A program made the position numbers and the translations under genes. From the NCBI GenBank assembly GCA_903893795.1, contig CAITNO010000102.1, positions 1 to 64,000 of the forward strand: a stretch of 64,000 nt of DNA. The letters are read 5' to 3'. Origin of the DNA: Candidatus Hydrogenedentota bacterium. GTDB taxonomy: Bacteria > Hydrogenedentota > Hydrogenedentia > Hydrogenedentales > CAITNO01. How positions within the stretch are numbered: position 1 is the first letter of the stretch; each line of letters begins with the position of its first letter. The notes below the pieces were generated by a model. That model was not told the DNA's origin. It saw nothing but the letters and a program-made list of their open reading frames with translations, and did no database searches. Shown here piece by piece: positions 50,027 to 59,697 of this stretch.

Positions 50027-51373
50027 TCAGCCCGTCTGGCCCAGGACCGCAAGCACAAAACTTCTGCCCCAGGTGGCAAATGCGGAAAAGGCCTCCGCCT
50101 CGGCCTCATCGATAGCGGTGACGCCGGCCGGTCCGTGCTCGGCCACCACCATGTCGATAATCTCATAGCGCTGCGGAAAATCACCCAGTTCCACCGAAGG
50201 GTTGTTGACGAAATAGGACGGCATGTATTTCATGATCGTGTTGTTCAGCTTCGTGGTCAGCGCATGGGCGGACGCCGACAGAGAATCACGGGGCACACTG
50301 TCCGTGTACGCCGGAATCTTACCTGTCTTAAGCAGCGCCGCCAGCGTCGGGTCCTGGGTGAGGTTGTTTCTTACCGCAAAAGCCAAAAGAATACCCTCAA
50401 AGGTTTCCAGCGCCACATGGCGGTTTGACGCGAGCTGCACCGCATCCTCCTGCGGACCGGGGAACCCAATCATGTTCAGCACGTTTACCCACAGCATCTG
50501 CAGGGTCGTGTACCCCGGAAGCGCCGCCGTATGGTACGGCTGCGAGAGGTCGGCCAGGTAGTGAAGCCCCCAGCCCATGAAACGCCAACCCCAATAAGGC
50601 TGCCCGTGGATGAACGCGAATTCCGAAAGAGACTTGCACAGGTGAATGCGGTATTCGGGATAGGTCTCATTCAGGAAGGACGCAAACAGATAGATAATCC
50701 ACGATTCGTGATAGAACCCCATGTGGAAGGGTGCCTGAGAACCATAGTCCAGATTGGGATTGCCAAAAGGCTGCACACCAAATCCGTACAGCGCACCGAA
50801 CGGCGTGCCGTTGTCCTCAAAAAGGCCGATATCAAGGCCGTAATCCGGTTCATTGCTGGCCGTGGCAACGATGTCTATCGGGGCAACGGTGTCGCCTTCC
50901 GCCAGGGCCTCATAATCAAACACGTTAAGGTCTGAAACGTCCTGGAGAATGGAAACATCGGACGGGGCCAGAAGCCCGGTCTTGACCGATTTCATCCCGC
51001 TAAGCGGACTCACGTAAAGCGGGGTCTTGATGTCCGGGTTGACCCGAATGGCTTTCAGGAAGCGCGCAACGATGTCGTTCGCCGTTCCCGTGGCCTGAAA
51101 GGCCAATGCGTCCGGCCTCGGCTTGTAGGCGGCCATATTGGTTCTGGCCCACGCCTCTTCATTGTTCAGGAGAGCGACCAGTTCCGGCTCCACGGCAACC
51201 AGAAACGACTTCAGCGACGTCGCGGCCGCGGGGGTCGCCCCGGTCACTTCGGTCATGGTGGAAAGCACAGGCCGGGTGAACAGAGGATGATGCTCCCATG
51301 CCGTGGCGGAATAGGAGGCACAGAGAGCCATCGCCGAAAATGCGAACATAACAAGACCTGACCGATTACGCAT
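50027..51373 (-). CDS. Secreted zinc phospholipase C/S1-P1 nuclease-like protein
   Basis: 448 residues with a signal peptide ending before AWEHHPLF. The mature N-terminal Trp and nearby His, plus WGWRFMGWGLHYLADLSQPY followed by HTAALPG in the middle, match the metal-binding pattern of zinc-dependent phospholipase C and S1/P1 nucleases (W-HxxxD-x-xQP-xH). A conserved FHMGFYHESWIIYLFASF region precedes it. The protein is longer than typical phospholipase C (about 250-400), with extra inserted segments. The substrate, phospholipid or nucleic acid, is uncertain. It is the next gene to the ERG2-like lipoprotein, on the same strand. Confidence 0.65.
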   Translation of the reverse strand: MRNRSGLVMFAFSAMALCASYSATAWEHHPLFTRPVLSTMTEVTGATPAAATSLKSFLVAVEPELVALLNNEEAWARTNMAAYKPRPDALAFQATGTANDIVARFLKAIRVNPDIKTPLYVSPLSGMKSVKTGLLAPSDVSILQDVSDLNVFDYEALAEGDTVAPIDIVATASNEPDYGLDIGLFEDNGTPFGALYGFGVQPFGNPNLDYGSQAPFHMGFYHESWIIYLFASFLNETYPEYRIHLCKSLSEFAFIHGQPYWGWRFMGWGLHYLADLSQPYHTAALPGYTTLQMLWVNVLNMIGFPGPQEDAVQLASNRHVALETFEGILLAFAVRNNLTQDPTLAALLKTGKIPAYTDSVPRDSLSASAHALTTKLNNTIMKYMPSYFVNNPSVELGDFPQRYEIIDMVVAEHGPAGVTAIDEAEAEAFSAFATWGRSFVLAVLGQTG

Positions 51374-51727
51374 GAGAGACTACCTTTACCCTTTGTGGGA
51401 CCCAGAAAAGCTTCGTGGCCCTGCCTGCACACATATTTCACGACACAAAGCTTCTTGAGGAGATCCTAGACCTAACGAAGAACGGAATCAACTTCCCTGC
51501 TTTCGGTTTGCCGTGCTTTCCTGTTCACCGAAGCGTCCCACCACTGCGTTGGCCGGGCCGACAGGTCAGAAACACACCCTCGGCTGTTGAATCCATTTCC
51601 ATTCACCAAGTATTCCTTTATCTGTAATCCACCGGTGCTATAATGGCCCGCGGTACTGCGGGTTGGCGACCTTATCCATAGGCCGCACCCACCGTTCACC
51701 AAGCACACCTATCGCAGGAGCAGGAAC
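51374..51727. other. 354 bp divergent promoter region
   Basis: TATAAT at 51639-51644 is a good -10 for the downstream plus-strand glycosidase, about 85 bp before its start, without a strong -35. A CCCGC-GGTACT-GCGGG hairpin immediately follows. Nothing else was recognised. Confidence 0.45.
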
Positions 51728-54700
51728 ATGAAGCACCGACATTCACATCCGCTATGGCTGACAATCGTGCTTATCGCCCTTGGCGGGTCCGTCTTCGCGG
51801 ACTCCTCCAACGGCTACATCAAGCACGACGGGACAACGTGGACCCTCGGCACCGCATCAGTGGAGCGCGTGGTGGCGCTGGAAGAAGGAAAACTGCTTCT
51901 GAAGTCCTTCAAAGACAAAGCGTCCGGTAACGAACTGGCGACGGGCAGTTCCGAACTGTCCTTCGCGCTGGGCACCTCCGAAAACCGCATCACCGGCGCG
52001 AGTGGGGGATGGGTACTCTCGGACGCGGTGGAATCGCAGGGCAATCAGGGAGAGTTGCAGCTCGATCTGCGCCTGACCCGCGAAGGCATCGAGGCCACCA
52101 AACACTACATGGTCTATCCCGAAACCAGCATTCTCCGCGAATGGACCGCCGTCAAAAACATAGGCGCCGCGCCCGTCACTCTCATCAATCCGGGCTTCCT
52201 CGACACCGGCCTGCGCATGGCCAACCTCGACGCGCTCGACTTCCTATGGATGACCGGCGGTGACAACCAGCCCGGCTCGTGGGACCTCAAGACCGAGAAA
52301 CTGGACCCCGCAAAACCGCGCCGCTTCGACTCCTACGAACCTTTTCCGCTCAATGTGTCGAAGGTGACTTGCCAGGGTGACGGCATCAACGCCAAGATTC
52401 TGCGCAATGACACACAAGTCTGGCCGGCCGAAGGCTGGAAATACATCGCCAACGCAACCGTCAATGAACTTTTCGACTTCACCACTGACGTCACGGCAGG
52501 GGACAGTCTCGTCTTTCTCGTCAACATGAACGGCGGCATTGGTTTTGACACCACAGCCTTCGACCCCGACATCACCTATGAAGACGGCGAATCCCACCAG
52601 GCAAGCAAAGAATTCAGCGGTGAGCAAGGCAAGAACGGGTGGCGCTACCAGTACCTGGAAGGCGGAAAGCTGGTCGACCTCGTCTACTATGCCCTGCCCC
52701 AGCAGTGGCGCAAGGAAAAGGACAACCTCACGGGCACGCCCTTTGTCGGCGCGGCCAACCAGCATCCCGATGCCGGGCAGGATGTGGTGCGCGTCTGGAC
52801 CGCGCCCAAAGCGGGAAAGCTGCACGTCACCGGTTCCGTATGCAACACCGGAAACGGACAGTCCCTGGGCAGTTACGGCTTTCGACCCGGCTCGGCGAGC
52901 TACGCACCCTGGTACGCCCTCTACAACCGCGCCACGCGGCAGGGCATATTCGTGGGCTGGGACTATTTCGGGCACTGGACCTCCTCTTTCGCCTCTGACG
53001 CCCACGGCGATGTGACGGCCGGTCTGGAGGTTGCCGGTTACACAAACACCCTCGCACCCGGCCAGTCCGTGACCACGCCAAAGTCCTTCACCGGCCTCTT
53101 CCGCGATGATCTCGACAACGCCGGAAACGAATGCCTCGACTGGCAGTACCGCTACCTCTGGGACTACACCCGCGAAGGCTGGTTCCCCGCGATCCGCATG
53201 CTCGGCTATTGGATGAACGGCACCGGCTGGGGCCAGCCCGGCGTCTCTTGGACCGGCGGCAACCCCGACCTCGAAAGCACCTTCCGCAAGGTCTTCCGTG
53301 TCGCCGACCTCATGCGTTCCACCGGCGCCGACGTCTATCACCGCGACTGGGGCTGGTGGGACCGCGCGGGCGACTGGAACGGCCCTGACTTCAAGACCAC
53401 CATCAACTACCTGGCCAAGTACGGCATCGGACAGCTCATCTACGCCTTTCTTTACACGGTCGACTTGGAATCAAAGGTAGCCAAGGAGCACCCCGACTGG
53501 CTCCTGGGCAGCACTCTCGACATGTCCAAGCCCGAAGTCGTTGAGTTCATGAAGGGCCAGTTGGATGGCTTCACCCAGCGCTGGGGCGATTTTGAATGGC
53601 GCAATGACAGCTTCTTCACCGCCCAACGCGACGGCGCGGACACGCCCATGCTCGGCCAGGATGAAGGACTCCGCGAAGTCATCCGGGGTTTTCTGGACAA
53701 ACATCCCCAATGCGCCTTCCAGGCCGTCAACGGCGGCGGAAACTACGGCGGCTATGACTACGTCCGCTACGCGTCAAGTTTCTCCTTCAGCGATGGCGCC
53801 GTCGGCATTCTCCGAAACTACTACGCATCGCTGCTCTTTCCGCCGGACAAGACCAGCGACATCCCCGATGTGTGGAACCCGGACAAATATGACAAAGGGA
53901 CCTGGCGCGGTCTCCTGTGCATCAACTTCGACATGACGGGCGACACCTGGGACCCGGCCAAGCTGGAGGGAGTTCGCGAACTCATCGAAATCTACCACTA
54001 TCTCGTGTCCCGCGGTGTGGCCGGGCGCGGAGTCCACGTCTATCGGCCCATCATCGTCGGCGACGACCCAACCATGTATCTCCAGCGCATGAGCGCCGAC
54101 GCTCAGCGCGGCATCATCATTCCAAAACGCCCCATGCCCGGCCCCGTCACCATCAAACCCAAGGGGCTCATCCCCAACGGTGGCTACGTGGTTTCTTATC
54201 ACGAGGCAAACGGCGGCGAACTCCGGAACGGCACCGACCTCATGCTCAACGGAATAGAACTGGAGGGGATGCCCGCAGGCGAACTCATCTACCTCAACCT
54301 GCCGATGCACCCCGGCAGCAGGATGGACCTGGAGGCGCCGGGCGCACCCACCCACGTTAAGAAAGTCGCGGCGGAGAATATGGGACAGCCTGGCGTGGAG
54401 ATTGCCTGGCTGCCTGGAACAGACAACAACTGGATTTCCTACTACGAAGTGCACCGTGACGACGAACTCATTGACAAAGCGGCCAGCGGAACCTTCTACT
54501 TCGACCATTCCGCCGGGGCCGATGTCGCCGCCAGGTACCGCATACGCTCCATGGACGTCAGCGGCAATGTGTCCGCCATGGTGACCGCCGACGGCCCTGC
54601 CCCCAAGCGCGCCCTCGTCATCGACGATGCACCGGGCTGCGCCGTCACCTTCACCGGACAATGGGACCACAAAACCAAACTCGTCCCCGCTCACGCGGGC

Positions 54701-54997
54701 ACCCTGGCCAGTTCAAAGGAAAAGGGCGCCACTGCCGAACTCACCTTCGAGGGTGTAAGGGTCCTGGTCTTCTCCAAACTCGGTGCCGACTGCGGAAAAG
54801 CCTCCATCAGCATCGACGCCAACGCCCCCGAAACCGTGGACACCTATTCGGCCGATGACATCTGGGGTTACTGCATTTTTCAAAAGGAAGTCCCCCCCGG
54901 AAAACACACGCTTAGAATAGAGGTTCTGGGCGAACACGCCGAACACGCCAAGGACAGCTTTGTAAACCTGGACGGGGTGCGTGTCAATACGGAATAG
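51728..54997 (+). CDS. Large secreted clan-D (GH36/31-like) glycosidase with C-terminal accessory domains
   Basis: 1089 residues with a signal peptide (LWLTIVLIALGGSVFA). A beta-sandwich N-terminal domain (SILREWTAVKNIGAAPVTLI) leads into a TIM barrel: FRVADLMRSTGADVYHRDWG, WDRAGDWNGPDFKTTINYLA, a probable nucleophile aspartate in FEWRNDSFFTAQRDG and an acid/base region AFQAVNGGGNYGGYDYV. An Fn3-like domain (DNNWISYYEVHRDDELIDKA) and a C-terminal sandwich (KHTLRIEVLGEHAEHAKDSF) follow. The order fits GH36-type enzymes with extra domains. The specific sugar is unknown. Confidence 0.75.
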   Translation: MKHRHSHPLWLTIVLIALGGSVFADSSNGYIKHDGTTWTLGTASVERVVALEEGKLLLKSFKDKASGNELATGSSELSFALGTSENRITGASGGWVLSDAVESQGNQGELQLDLRLTREGIEATKHYMVYPETSILREWTAVKNIGAAPVTLINPGFLDTGLRMANLDALDFLWMTGGDNQPGSWDLKTEKLDPAKPRRFDSYEPFPLNVSKVTCQGDGINAKILRNDTQVWPAEGWKYIANATVNELFDFTTDVTAGDSLVFLVNMNGGIGFDTTAFDPDITYEDGESHQASKEFSGEQGKNGWRYQYLEGGKLVDLVYYALPQQWRKEKDNLTGTPFVGAANQHPDAGQDVVRVWTAPKAGKLHVTGSVCNTGNGQSLGSYGFRPGSASYAPWYALYNRATRQGIFVGWDYFGHWTSSFASDAHGDVTAGLEVAGYTNTLAPGQSVTTPKSFTGLFRDDLDNAGNECLDWQYRYLWDYTREGWFPAIRMLGYWMNGTGWGQPGVSWTGGNPDLESTFRKVFRVADLMRSTGADVYHRDWGWWDRAGDWNGPDFKTTINYLAKYGIGQLIYAFLYTVDLESKVAKEHPDWLLGSTLDMSKPEVVEFMKGQLDGFTQRWGDFEWRNDSFFTAQRDGADTPMLGQDEGLREVIRGFLDKHPQCAFQAVNGGGNYGGYDYVRYASSFSFSDGAVGILRNYYASLLFPPDKTSDIPDVWNPDKYDKGTWRGLLCINFDMTGDTWDPAKLEGVRELIEIYHYLVSRGVAGRGVHVYRPIIVGDDPTMYLQRMSADAQRGIIIPKRPMPGPVTIKPKGLIPNGGYVVSYHEANGGELRNGTDLMLNGIELEGMPAGELIYLNLPMHPGSRMDLEAPGAPTHVKKVAAENMGQPGVEIAWLPGTDNNWISYYEVHRDDELIDKAASGTFYFDHSAGADVAARYRIRSMDVSGNVSAMVTADGPAPKRALVIDDAPGCAVTFTGQWDHKTKLVPAHAGTLASSKEKGATAELTFEGVRVLVFSKLGADCGKASISIDANAPETVDTYSADDIWGYCIFQKEVPPGKHTLRIEVLGEHAEHAKDSFVNLDGVRVNTE

Positions 54998-55098
54998 ACA
55001 ATAACGCCGGAATAGGCGCATGTCCCGCATATATCGCCCCAAGAGAATGTTGCATCTATAAGCGACATGTGAAAGACATCTCAAGGGAGATTAGATTC

Positions 55099-55377
55099 AT
55101 GAACGGGCAAACAAATCGCCGTGATAATCTCGAACTGGCGGCGCAGTTGCTGGTCCGCTGTCTTGCAGGCGGAGTGATATTGCTGCTGGTATGGTCCCTG
55201 GCCTTCCTCTTCGCCGCCGACTGGCTATACGCCATGAACACAAAATGGTTCGCCGTCACGAGAGAGCAGTTCGTTTTGGTCAATTATTGCGGTATTGCGG
55301 CGGTCAAGCTCTTCGTCTATGTCGTCTTCCTCATACCCTATATCAGCGTCCGCCTGGTGCTTCGGAAGAACCCATAA
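55099..55377 (+). CDS. Small DUF6868-like membrane protein
   Basis: The start at 55099 follows AAGGGAGATTAGATTC. The 92-residue protein has two membrane helices, LLVRCLAGGVILLLVWSLAF and VKLFVYVVFLIPYISVRLVL, with a conserved intervening loop DWLYAMNTKWFAVTREQFVL. This pattern matches DUF6868, a small family of unknown function. It ends 44 bp before the convergent kinase stop. Confidence 0.7.
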   Translation: MNGQTNRRDNLELAAQLLVRCLAGGVILLLVWSLAFLFAADWLYAMNTKWFAVTREQFVLVNYCGIAAVKLFVYVVFLIPYISVRLVLRKNP

Positions 55378-55421
55378 GACCGCTCTTCATGTGGCCGCAC
55401 ATGCCGCGCGTGAGGGAAGGC

Positions 55422-57059
55422 TCAATAGGAGTTCTCTGCGTCCTTGGAGGCATTTCCGCAACGGCTCGCATCGAGAATTCTTCGGACCTCCCCCAGCAGT
55501 AATTCCCGGCAATAGGGCTTTTGGATCAGTTCCATTCCCCGCTCCGCAACGAAGTTGGCATGGCTAACATCTTCACTGTAACCGCTGCTGAACAGAAACG
55601 GCACCTTGGAGCCCGATGCCACGATTTCTTCCATCACCTCTCGGCCGCCCATTCCCGGCATGACAATGTCCAGCAGCACGAGGTCTATTTCCCCGGCATG
55701 GTCATGGAAGGCGCGGAGCGCATCTTTGCCGTTCACTGCGGTCAGCACGGTGTAGCCCGCCGGCTTCAGGATCATGCTGATCATCTTCAGCACCGCCGGG
55801 TCATCCTCGGCCACCAGGATCGTTTCCGTGCCAGGGACAGCCGAAACTGCCCGAACTTCCTCTGTCCGTTCCGCAGGAAGCTCCGCCGAGGGCAGGTAAA
55901 TCCGGAAAACCGTCCCCTCCCCCGGACTGCTGTTGACATGGAGCAGCCCCTCATGCTGTTTCACAATCCCGTACACCGTGCCCAGTCCCAGGCCCATTCC
56001 TCCGTCCAGAATCCCCTTGGCGGTGAAGAACGGCTCATAAACGTGGGCCAGTGTCGCCGCATCCATGCCCTGCCCCGTGTCCGCCACGCTCACCAGAACA
56101 TAGCGCTTACCCTTTTCAAGGACCGCATCATGGGTCGCAATGGTAATCTTCCCGCCCCGCGGCATGGCGTCGCGCGCATTGATGCACAAATTCACGAGAA
56201 CCTGCTCTATCTGGTCCTTGTCGGCAAGCACCGGGTCCACAAGATGGGCCGGCGTGAAAATGATCTCAATCCGCTCCCCGACCAGCCGGCGAATCCGCTT
56301 CAGCACGTCCTCAATCAGCACGTTCAAATCCGTATGGGCCGCCTGCATGTCCTGGCGGCGGCTGAACACGAGCAGTTGCCGCGTCAGGTGCGCCGCCCGC
56401 TGGGCCGCGCGAATCACTTCGTCTATCGCATCCCAAGATTCCGTGTCCTGCGTGGTCGCGCACTGAACCACCTGGGCATTCACCAAAATAACCTGAAGCA
56501 GGTCATTGAAATCATGTGCCACCCCCCCGGCAAGGTGCGCCACCGCGTCCATCTTCTGCGCCAGCCGCGACTGTTCTTCCCGCTCCCGCTGCTCGGTTAC
56601 ATCCCGCCCAATAACCACACAACCGGTGACCGCACCCTTTTCGTCGAGGATGGGGGAGAAGCTGTGGCTGCCAATCCATGCCTCGCCTGCGCCTTTTCTG
56701 CGCAGCGCATATTCAACATTGGTCCCCGTCTCCCCCCGAAGTGCCCTCGACACAACCCACATATCCGTCGGCACCACTTTTCCGTCGGGCAGACTCGCCT
56801 CAAAAAGCTCTCCCAAGTTCAAGAGCTGCTCTGCACAGGCGTCCCTGCTCTCAAAACGGTAAAACCTTGCGAAGGCCTCATTAAACTGAATTACTCTTCC
56901 ATTGGCATCATGAATGGACACAGCATCCGGTATCCCCGAAATGGCTGACTCCAGATTCATGCCCCCCACATTGGCAATGGCGTCCATCTGTTCCTGCTCC
57001 TCCCAGTCTGCGCGCGGCTTCGCCGTAAACTGCTCCGTATTCGTCCCGTCTTGACTCAT
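55422..57059 (-). CDS. Hybrid sensor histidine kinase (PAS-HisKA-HATPase-REC)
   Basis: 545 residues, apparently soluble. A PAS domain lies at about 40-160 (SISGIPDAVSIHDANGRVIQ, GCVVIGRDVTEQ). The dimerisation helix carries the phospho-acceptor histidine in HLAGGVAHDFNDLLQVI. The ATPase has NLCINARDAMPRGGK, VADTGQGMDAAT and GMGLGLGTVYGIVKQH. The C-terminal receiver has LVAEDD, LVLLDIVMPGMGG with the acceptor aspartate, and IQKPY. It is an orphan with no adjacent output regulator. Confidence 0.93.
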   Translation of the reverse strand: MSQDGTNTEQFTAKPRADWEEQEQMDAIANVGGMNLESAISGIPDAVSIHDANGRVIQFNEAFARFYRFESRDACAEQLLNLGELFEASLPDGKVVPTDMWVVSRALRGETGTNVEYALRRKGAGEAWIGSHSFSPILDEKGAVTGCVVIGRDVTEQREREEQSRLAQKMDAVAHLAGGVAHDFNDLLQVILVNAQVVQCATTQDTESWDAIDEVIRAAQRAAHLTRQLLVFSRRQDMQAAHTDLNVLIEDVLKRIRRLVGERIEIIFTPAHLVDPVLADKDQIEQVLVNLCINARDAMPRGGKITIATHDAVLEKGKRYVLVSVADTGQGMDAATLAHVYEPFFTAKGILDGGMGLGLGTVYGIVKQHEGLLHVNSSPGEGTVFRIYLPSAELPAERTEEVRAVSAVPGTETILVAEDDPAVLKMISMILKPAGYTVLTAVNGKDALRAFHDHAGEIDLVLLDIVMPGMGGREVMEEIVASGSKVPFLFSSGYSEDVSHANFVAERGMELIQKPYCRELLLGEVRRILDASRCGNASKDAENSY

Positions 57060-57137
57060 TGGCTGACCCTCGCGTTATCAAAAGGCATATCGCGCAAATC
57101 GATTATAATGCACTTTCTGGGATAGAGTCTAGTAAAA

Positions 57138-57830
57138 TCATCCCGGCTCAATACCTGACCCTCCCAACGAAACGGTTCCGCACTGCTCAGGCACCCCGTC
57201 TGGCTTGAACCAACCCCGGGGATCAAACATCCGAAAGGGATTCTGCTTTCGGCCTGCCCATTGGTAAAGCAGGATAAACACGCCCACAAAGACCGAGTAA
57301 ATCACCTCTACCCAGACACGAGTTGTGTAAGACACGCCCGGACAAACGGTGTTGATATGCCACGGAAAGTTCCATAAGGGCCAAAGGTACATGTGGTGCA
57401 CCGCATCGGCCGGCGATTCGTAATAGGTGAACCCGTCCAGAAACAGATGGGACAGCCCGCCAAGCATGGCCATTCCCCAAAGCGGAACAAACCGTATCGG
57501 CACCGGAGGGCTGCACAACGCCAGTCCAACGCGGGCAATCACCGCGAGCGCAAAACTCATCACCGCAACACCCACCGCCGTGTGCGTCCAAATGCCATGG
57601 GCGAAAAAGGGTGAAAAGGACTGCAATTGGAGGTCGAAATCCGGCGAATAGGCGGCCACGGCCACATACAGCGTTTGGAACCGGTACTCCCGATAACCGA
57701 GCGCCCGGCCGGCAAGATAACCGGTGCTGAAATGCACGATCCCGTTCAAGAACATATCCTCAGCGTCCGCGAGAACGCAACTGATCGCCGCTCCAAGAAG
57801 GGTGCCCGTCCGAATCCGGTCGGACACCAT
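57138..57830 (-). CDS. YdjM/DUF457-like membrane-bound metal-dependent hydrolase
   Basis: 230 residues (start 57755, MFLNGIVHFS, is an alternative). It has several membrane helices and conserved His/Asp motifs: NGIVHFSTGYLAGRAL, SPDFDLQLQSFSPFFAHGIW, THTAVG and GGLSHLFLDGFTYYES. These resemble the YdjM/DUF457 family of predicted inner-membrane hydrolases. The true activity is unknown. It shares strand and close spacing with the PH-like protein upstream. Confidence 0.75.
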   Translation of the reverse strand: MVSDRIRTGTLLGAAISCVLADAEDMFLNGIVHFSTGYLAGRALGYREYRFQTLYVAVAAYSPDFDLQLQSFSPFFAHGIWTHTAVGVAVMSFALAVIARVGLALCSPPVPIRFVPLWGMAMLGGLSHLFLDGFTYYESPADAVHHMYLWPLWNFPWHINTVCPGVSYTTRVWVEVIYSVFVGVFILLYQWAGRKQNPFRMFDPRGWFKPDGVPEQCGTVSLGGSGIEPG

Positions 57831-57837
57831 TAAACAG

Positions 57838-58212
57838 CTACATCTTCATTGCCTCCTTCAACGACTTCATCCAGCTCGCCACCAGGATGTTGGTCTTCCA
57901 CACAGGGGTAGACCAAGATACGGAGGGAGTTAGCCGCAACGTATTCTCCAGCCCTTCATAATTGTGCGTAACCGAAATATAGTCCAGCCGGATGGGCTTG
58001 GCAAGACGCGGGTAGTGCCCTGAGGCGAGCCCTGTTATCGAGTCAAGGGCGATTTTGAACGGCCTTATGGTGTCCGAGAACAACAGTGCTTCAGAATTCA
58101 GGCTCAGGCTGCACTTTCCCGTATAGATCCACAAGAACCGCCCGACGAAGCTGCGCAGGTGTTTCGGCGTGGACAGATAGCAGCATTCCTGTGACCGCAT
58201 AATCTCAGCCAT
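57838..58212 (-). CDS. PH-like hypothetical protein
   Basis: The start at 58212 (MAEIMRSQEC) is 21 bp inside the track ORF and follows GGAGGGCGT. The 124-residue protein has a beta-rich pattern (LWIYTGKCSLSLNSEALLFS, FKIALDSITGLASGHYPRLA, KPIRLDYISVTHNYEGLE) and a C-terminal helix (WKTNILVASWMKSLKEAM). That resembles the bacterial PH-like fold. Cytosolic; role unknown. Confidence 0.55.
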   Translation of the reverse strand: MAEIMRSQECCYLSTPKHLRSFVGRFLWIYTGKCSLSLNSEALLFSDTIRPFKIALDSITGLASGHYPRLAKPIRLDYISVTHNYEGLENTLRLTPSVSWSTPVWKTNILVASWMKSLKEAMKM

Positions 58213-58245
58213 ACGCCCTCCTCTGCTAAACATTCATCCCAAGGT

Positions 58246-58839
58246 CTACTCAGAAGCCTTCAACTCAGTAATGTAAAGATTGCGAAAACGGTGCTGGCCG
58301 CCGTTCGGCACTTCGGCCTGAAGCGCAATGAACCCCGTCTTGGGGCCTGCAAGCCCTTCGCCCTTCCACGCCGGACTGCCGTTGATCTCCAGTTCGACCT
58401 TGTCGCCGTTGACCGTAAGCTTGAACGTGTTCCATTCGTGCTGCTTAATGAGCCCCGTGCTGCTGGCACCAGTCAGCCCTTCCACATTCCCCTCCAGGCC
58501 CTTGCGCATGTTGGCCTGGTATTTGTCCGGCCAGGGACGCTTCGCAGGCACCGTGTCATACCGGAAATAGACCCCGCTGTCCCAATTGTCATCGGCCAGC
58601 GCCTTCCAGTCGAACTCCAGCACAAAATTGCCGTACTTCTTCTCCGTCTGCACCAGGCCATTGCCGCTTTCAATGAAGATGTCGCCGTTGTCGACCTTGG
58701 CCTCACACTTCAGCACACTCCAGCCGTCCAGATTCTTTCCGTTGAACAGGGGCACACGGTCTCCCGCGGCCGGGGCGCCCAGGGCGGACAGGGACACAAG
58801 CACGACGGCACCGAAAAGCAGAACACACATTGGTTTCAT
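58246..58839 (-). CDS. Secreted DUF1080 (3-keto-disaccharide hydrolase) protein A
   Basis: The start at 58839 (MKPMCVLLFG) follows AGGATTAGTCCC. The 197-residue protein has a signal peptide and one DUF1080 concanavalin-like domain: VPLFNGKNLDGWSVLKCEAK, YGNFVLEFDWKALADDNWDS, GVYFRYD, KLTVNGDKVELEINGSPAW and the ending HRFRNLYITEL. Some members cleave 3-keto-glucosides. The family is enlarged in Planctomycetota and relatives. It is followed upstream on the same strand by a second copy. Confidence 0.88.
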   Translation of the reverse strand: MKPMCVLLFGAVVLVSLSALGAPAAGDRVPLFNGKNLDGWSVLKCEAKVDNGDIFIESGNGLVQTEKKYGNFVLEFDWKALADDNWDSGVYFRYDTVPAKRPWPDKYQANMRKGLEGNVEGLTGASSTGLIKQHEWNTFKLTVNGDKVELEINGSPAWKGEGLAGPKTGFIALQAEVPNGGQHRFRNLYITELKASE

Positions 58840-58891
58840 GGGACTAATCCTTGAAGAGGGTGGGGGATAGGTTTGGGTGTTGAAACACATG

Positions 58892-59581
58892 CTACAACTT
58901 CTTGATCTTCATGTTACGGAACCAGATCGGCGCGCCGGCGTGCTTGCCCTGCAGTCCGATTTTACCCTTGGTCACCATGGCGCTCAGCGGGCCGCCCAGC
59001 CACTCGGGGGCTTTTGAACCGTCCGGGTTCTTCGAAGCTTCCGTCCATTTTGTCATGTCCATTGACGCGACATTCTCGCCGTTCAGCACCACGTCCACCT
59101 GCTTGCCCTGGCAGCGAATCGTGTAGTGGTTCCATTCACCGGCATGTTTCACGGCCTGCTTTGCAGGCGCCAGACGCCCAAATATCCCGCCGCATTTCCA
59201 GGTCGCGTCCACCTTGCTCCACTTGTCCGCATAGTCGTCCAGGATCTGCACCTCGATGCAGCTCGTCACCCACTTGTCCATGTCGCTGCAGAACAGAAAC
59301 ACCCCGCTGTTCGCGGCGGGCGCGCACTTGAACTCCAAATCGATGATGCAGTTGTCGTAATCCGCCTTCGTCCAGATGGCCTGGTCTTCCGTCGCGGTCA
59401 ATTCCCCGTCCTTGAAGCTCCATATGCCCGCGGGATAGGTCGCGTTCGACAGGTCCGCCTTGAACAGCTCTTCCCAGTCCTTCGTGGAATCAGGATGCTT
59501 CAGCGGCTCCGCCGCCCCGGCCACGCAGGCCACTGCCATCAGGGACAATCCCACCATGCAACAAATCATCATACGGTTCAT
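58892..59581 (-). CDS. Secreted DUF1080 (3-keto-disaccharide hydrolase) protein B
   Basis: The start at 59581 (MNRMMICCMV) follows AAAAGGAGCTTGTGAAG. The 229-residue protein has a signal peptide (CCMVGLSLMAVACVAGAA) and one DUF1080 domain: DWEELFKADLSNATYPAGIW, ELTATEDQAIWTKADYDNCI, LEFKCAPAANSGVFLFCSDM, WNHYTIRCQGKQVDVVLNGE and the ending GAPIWFRNMKIKKL. It is about 52 bp upstream of protein A on the same strand. The pair is probably co-transcribed. Confidence 0.88.
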   Translation of the reverse strand: MNRMMICCMVGLSLMAVACVAGAAEPLKHPDSTKDWEELFKADLSNATYPAGIWSFKDGELTATEDQAIWTKADYDNCIIDLEFKCAPAANSGVFLFCSDMDKWVTSCIEVQILDDYADKWSKVDATWKCGGIFGRLAPAKQAVKHAGEWNHYTIRCQGKQVDVVLNGENVASMDMTKWTEASKNPDGSKAPEWLGGPLSAMVTKGKIGLQGKHAGAPIWFRNMKIKKL

Positions 59582-59653
59582 CTTCACAAGCTCCTTTTCA
59601 TAAGGTGCGCCCATAACAGACGCCCTGTTGACCAGATACTGCCGCTAATGTGA

Positions 59654-59673
59654 GGCAGACATTCCTGTCTGCC
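59654..59673. repeat. Short dyad repeat GGCAGACATTCCTGTCTGCC, copy 1
   Basis: Eight bp arms (GGCAGACA / TGTCTGCC) flank TTCC. A second, near-identical copy lies 24 bp later. Such short dyads are dispersed in genomes of this kind of bacterium. Confidence 0.6.
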
Positions 59674-59697
59674 ATTGCTTTTCTGCCCAAAATGTGG

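Noticed and set aside
55521-56948. 475-residue plus-strand ORF
   Set aside because: Antisense to the hybrid histidine kinase, whose motifs are complete.
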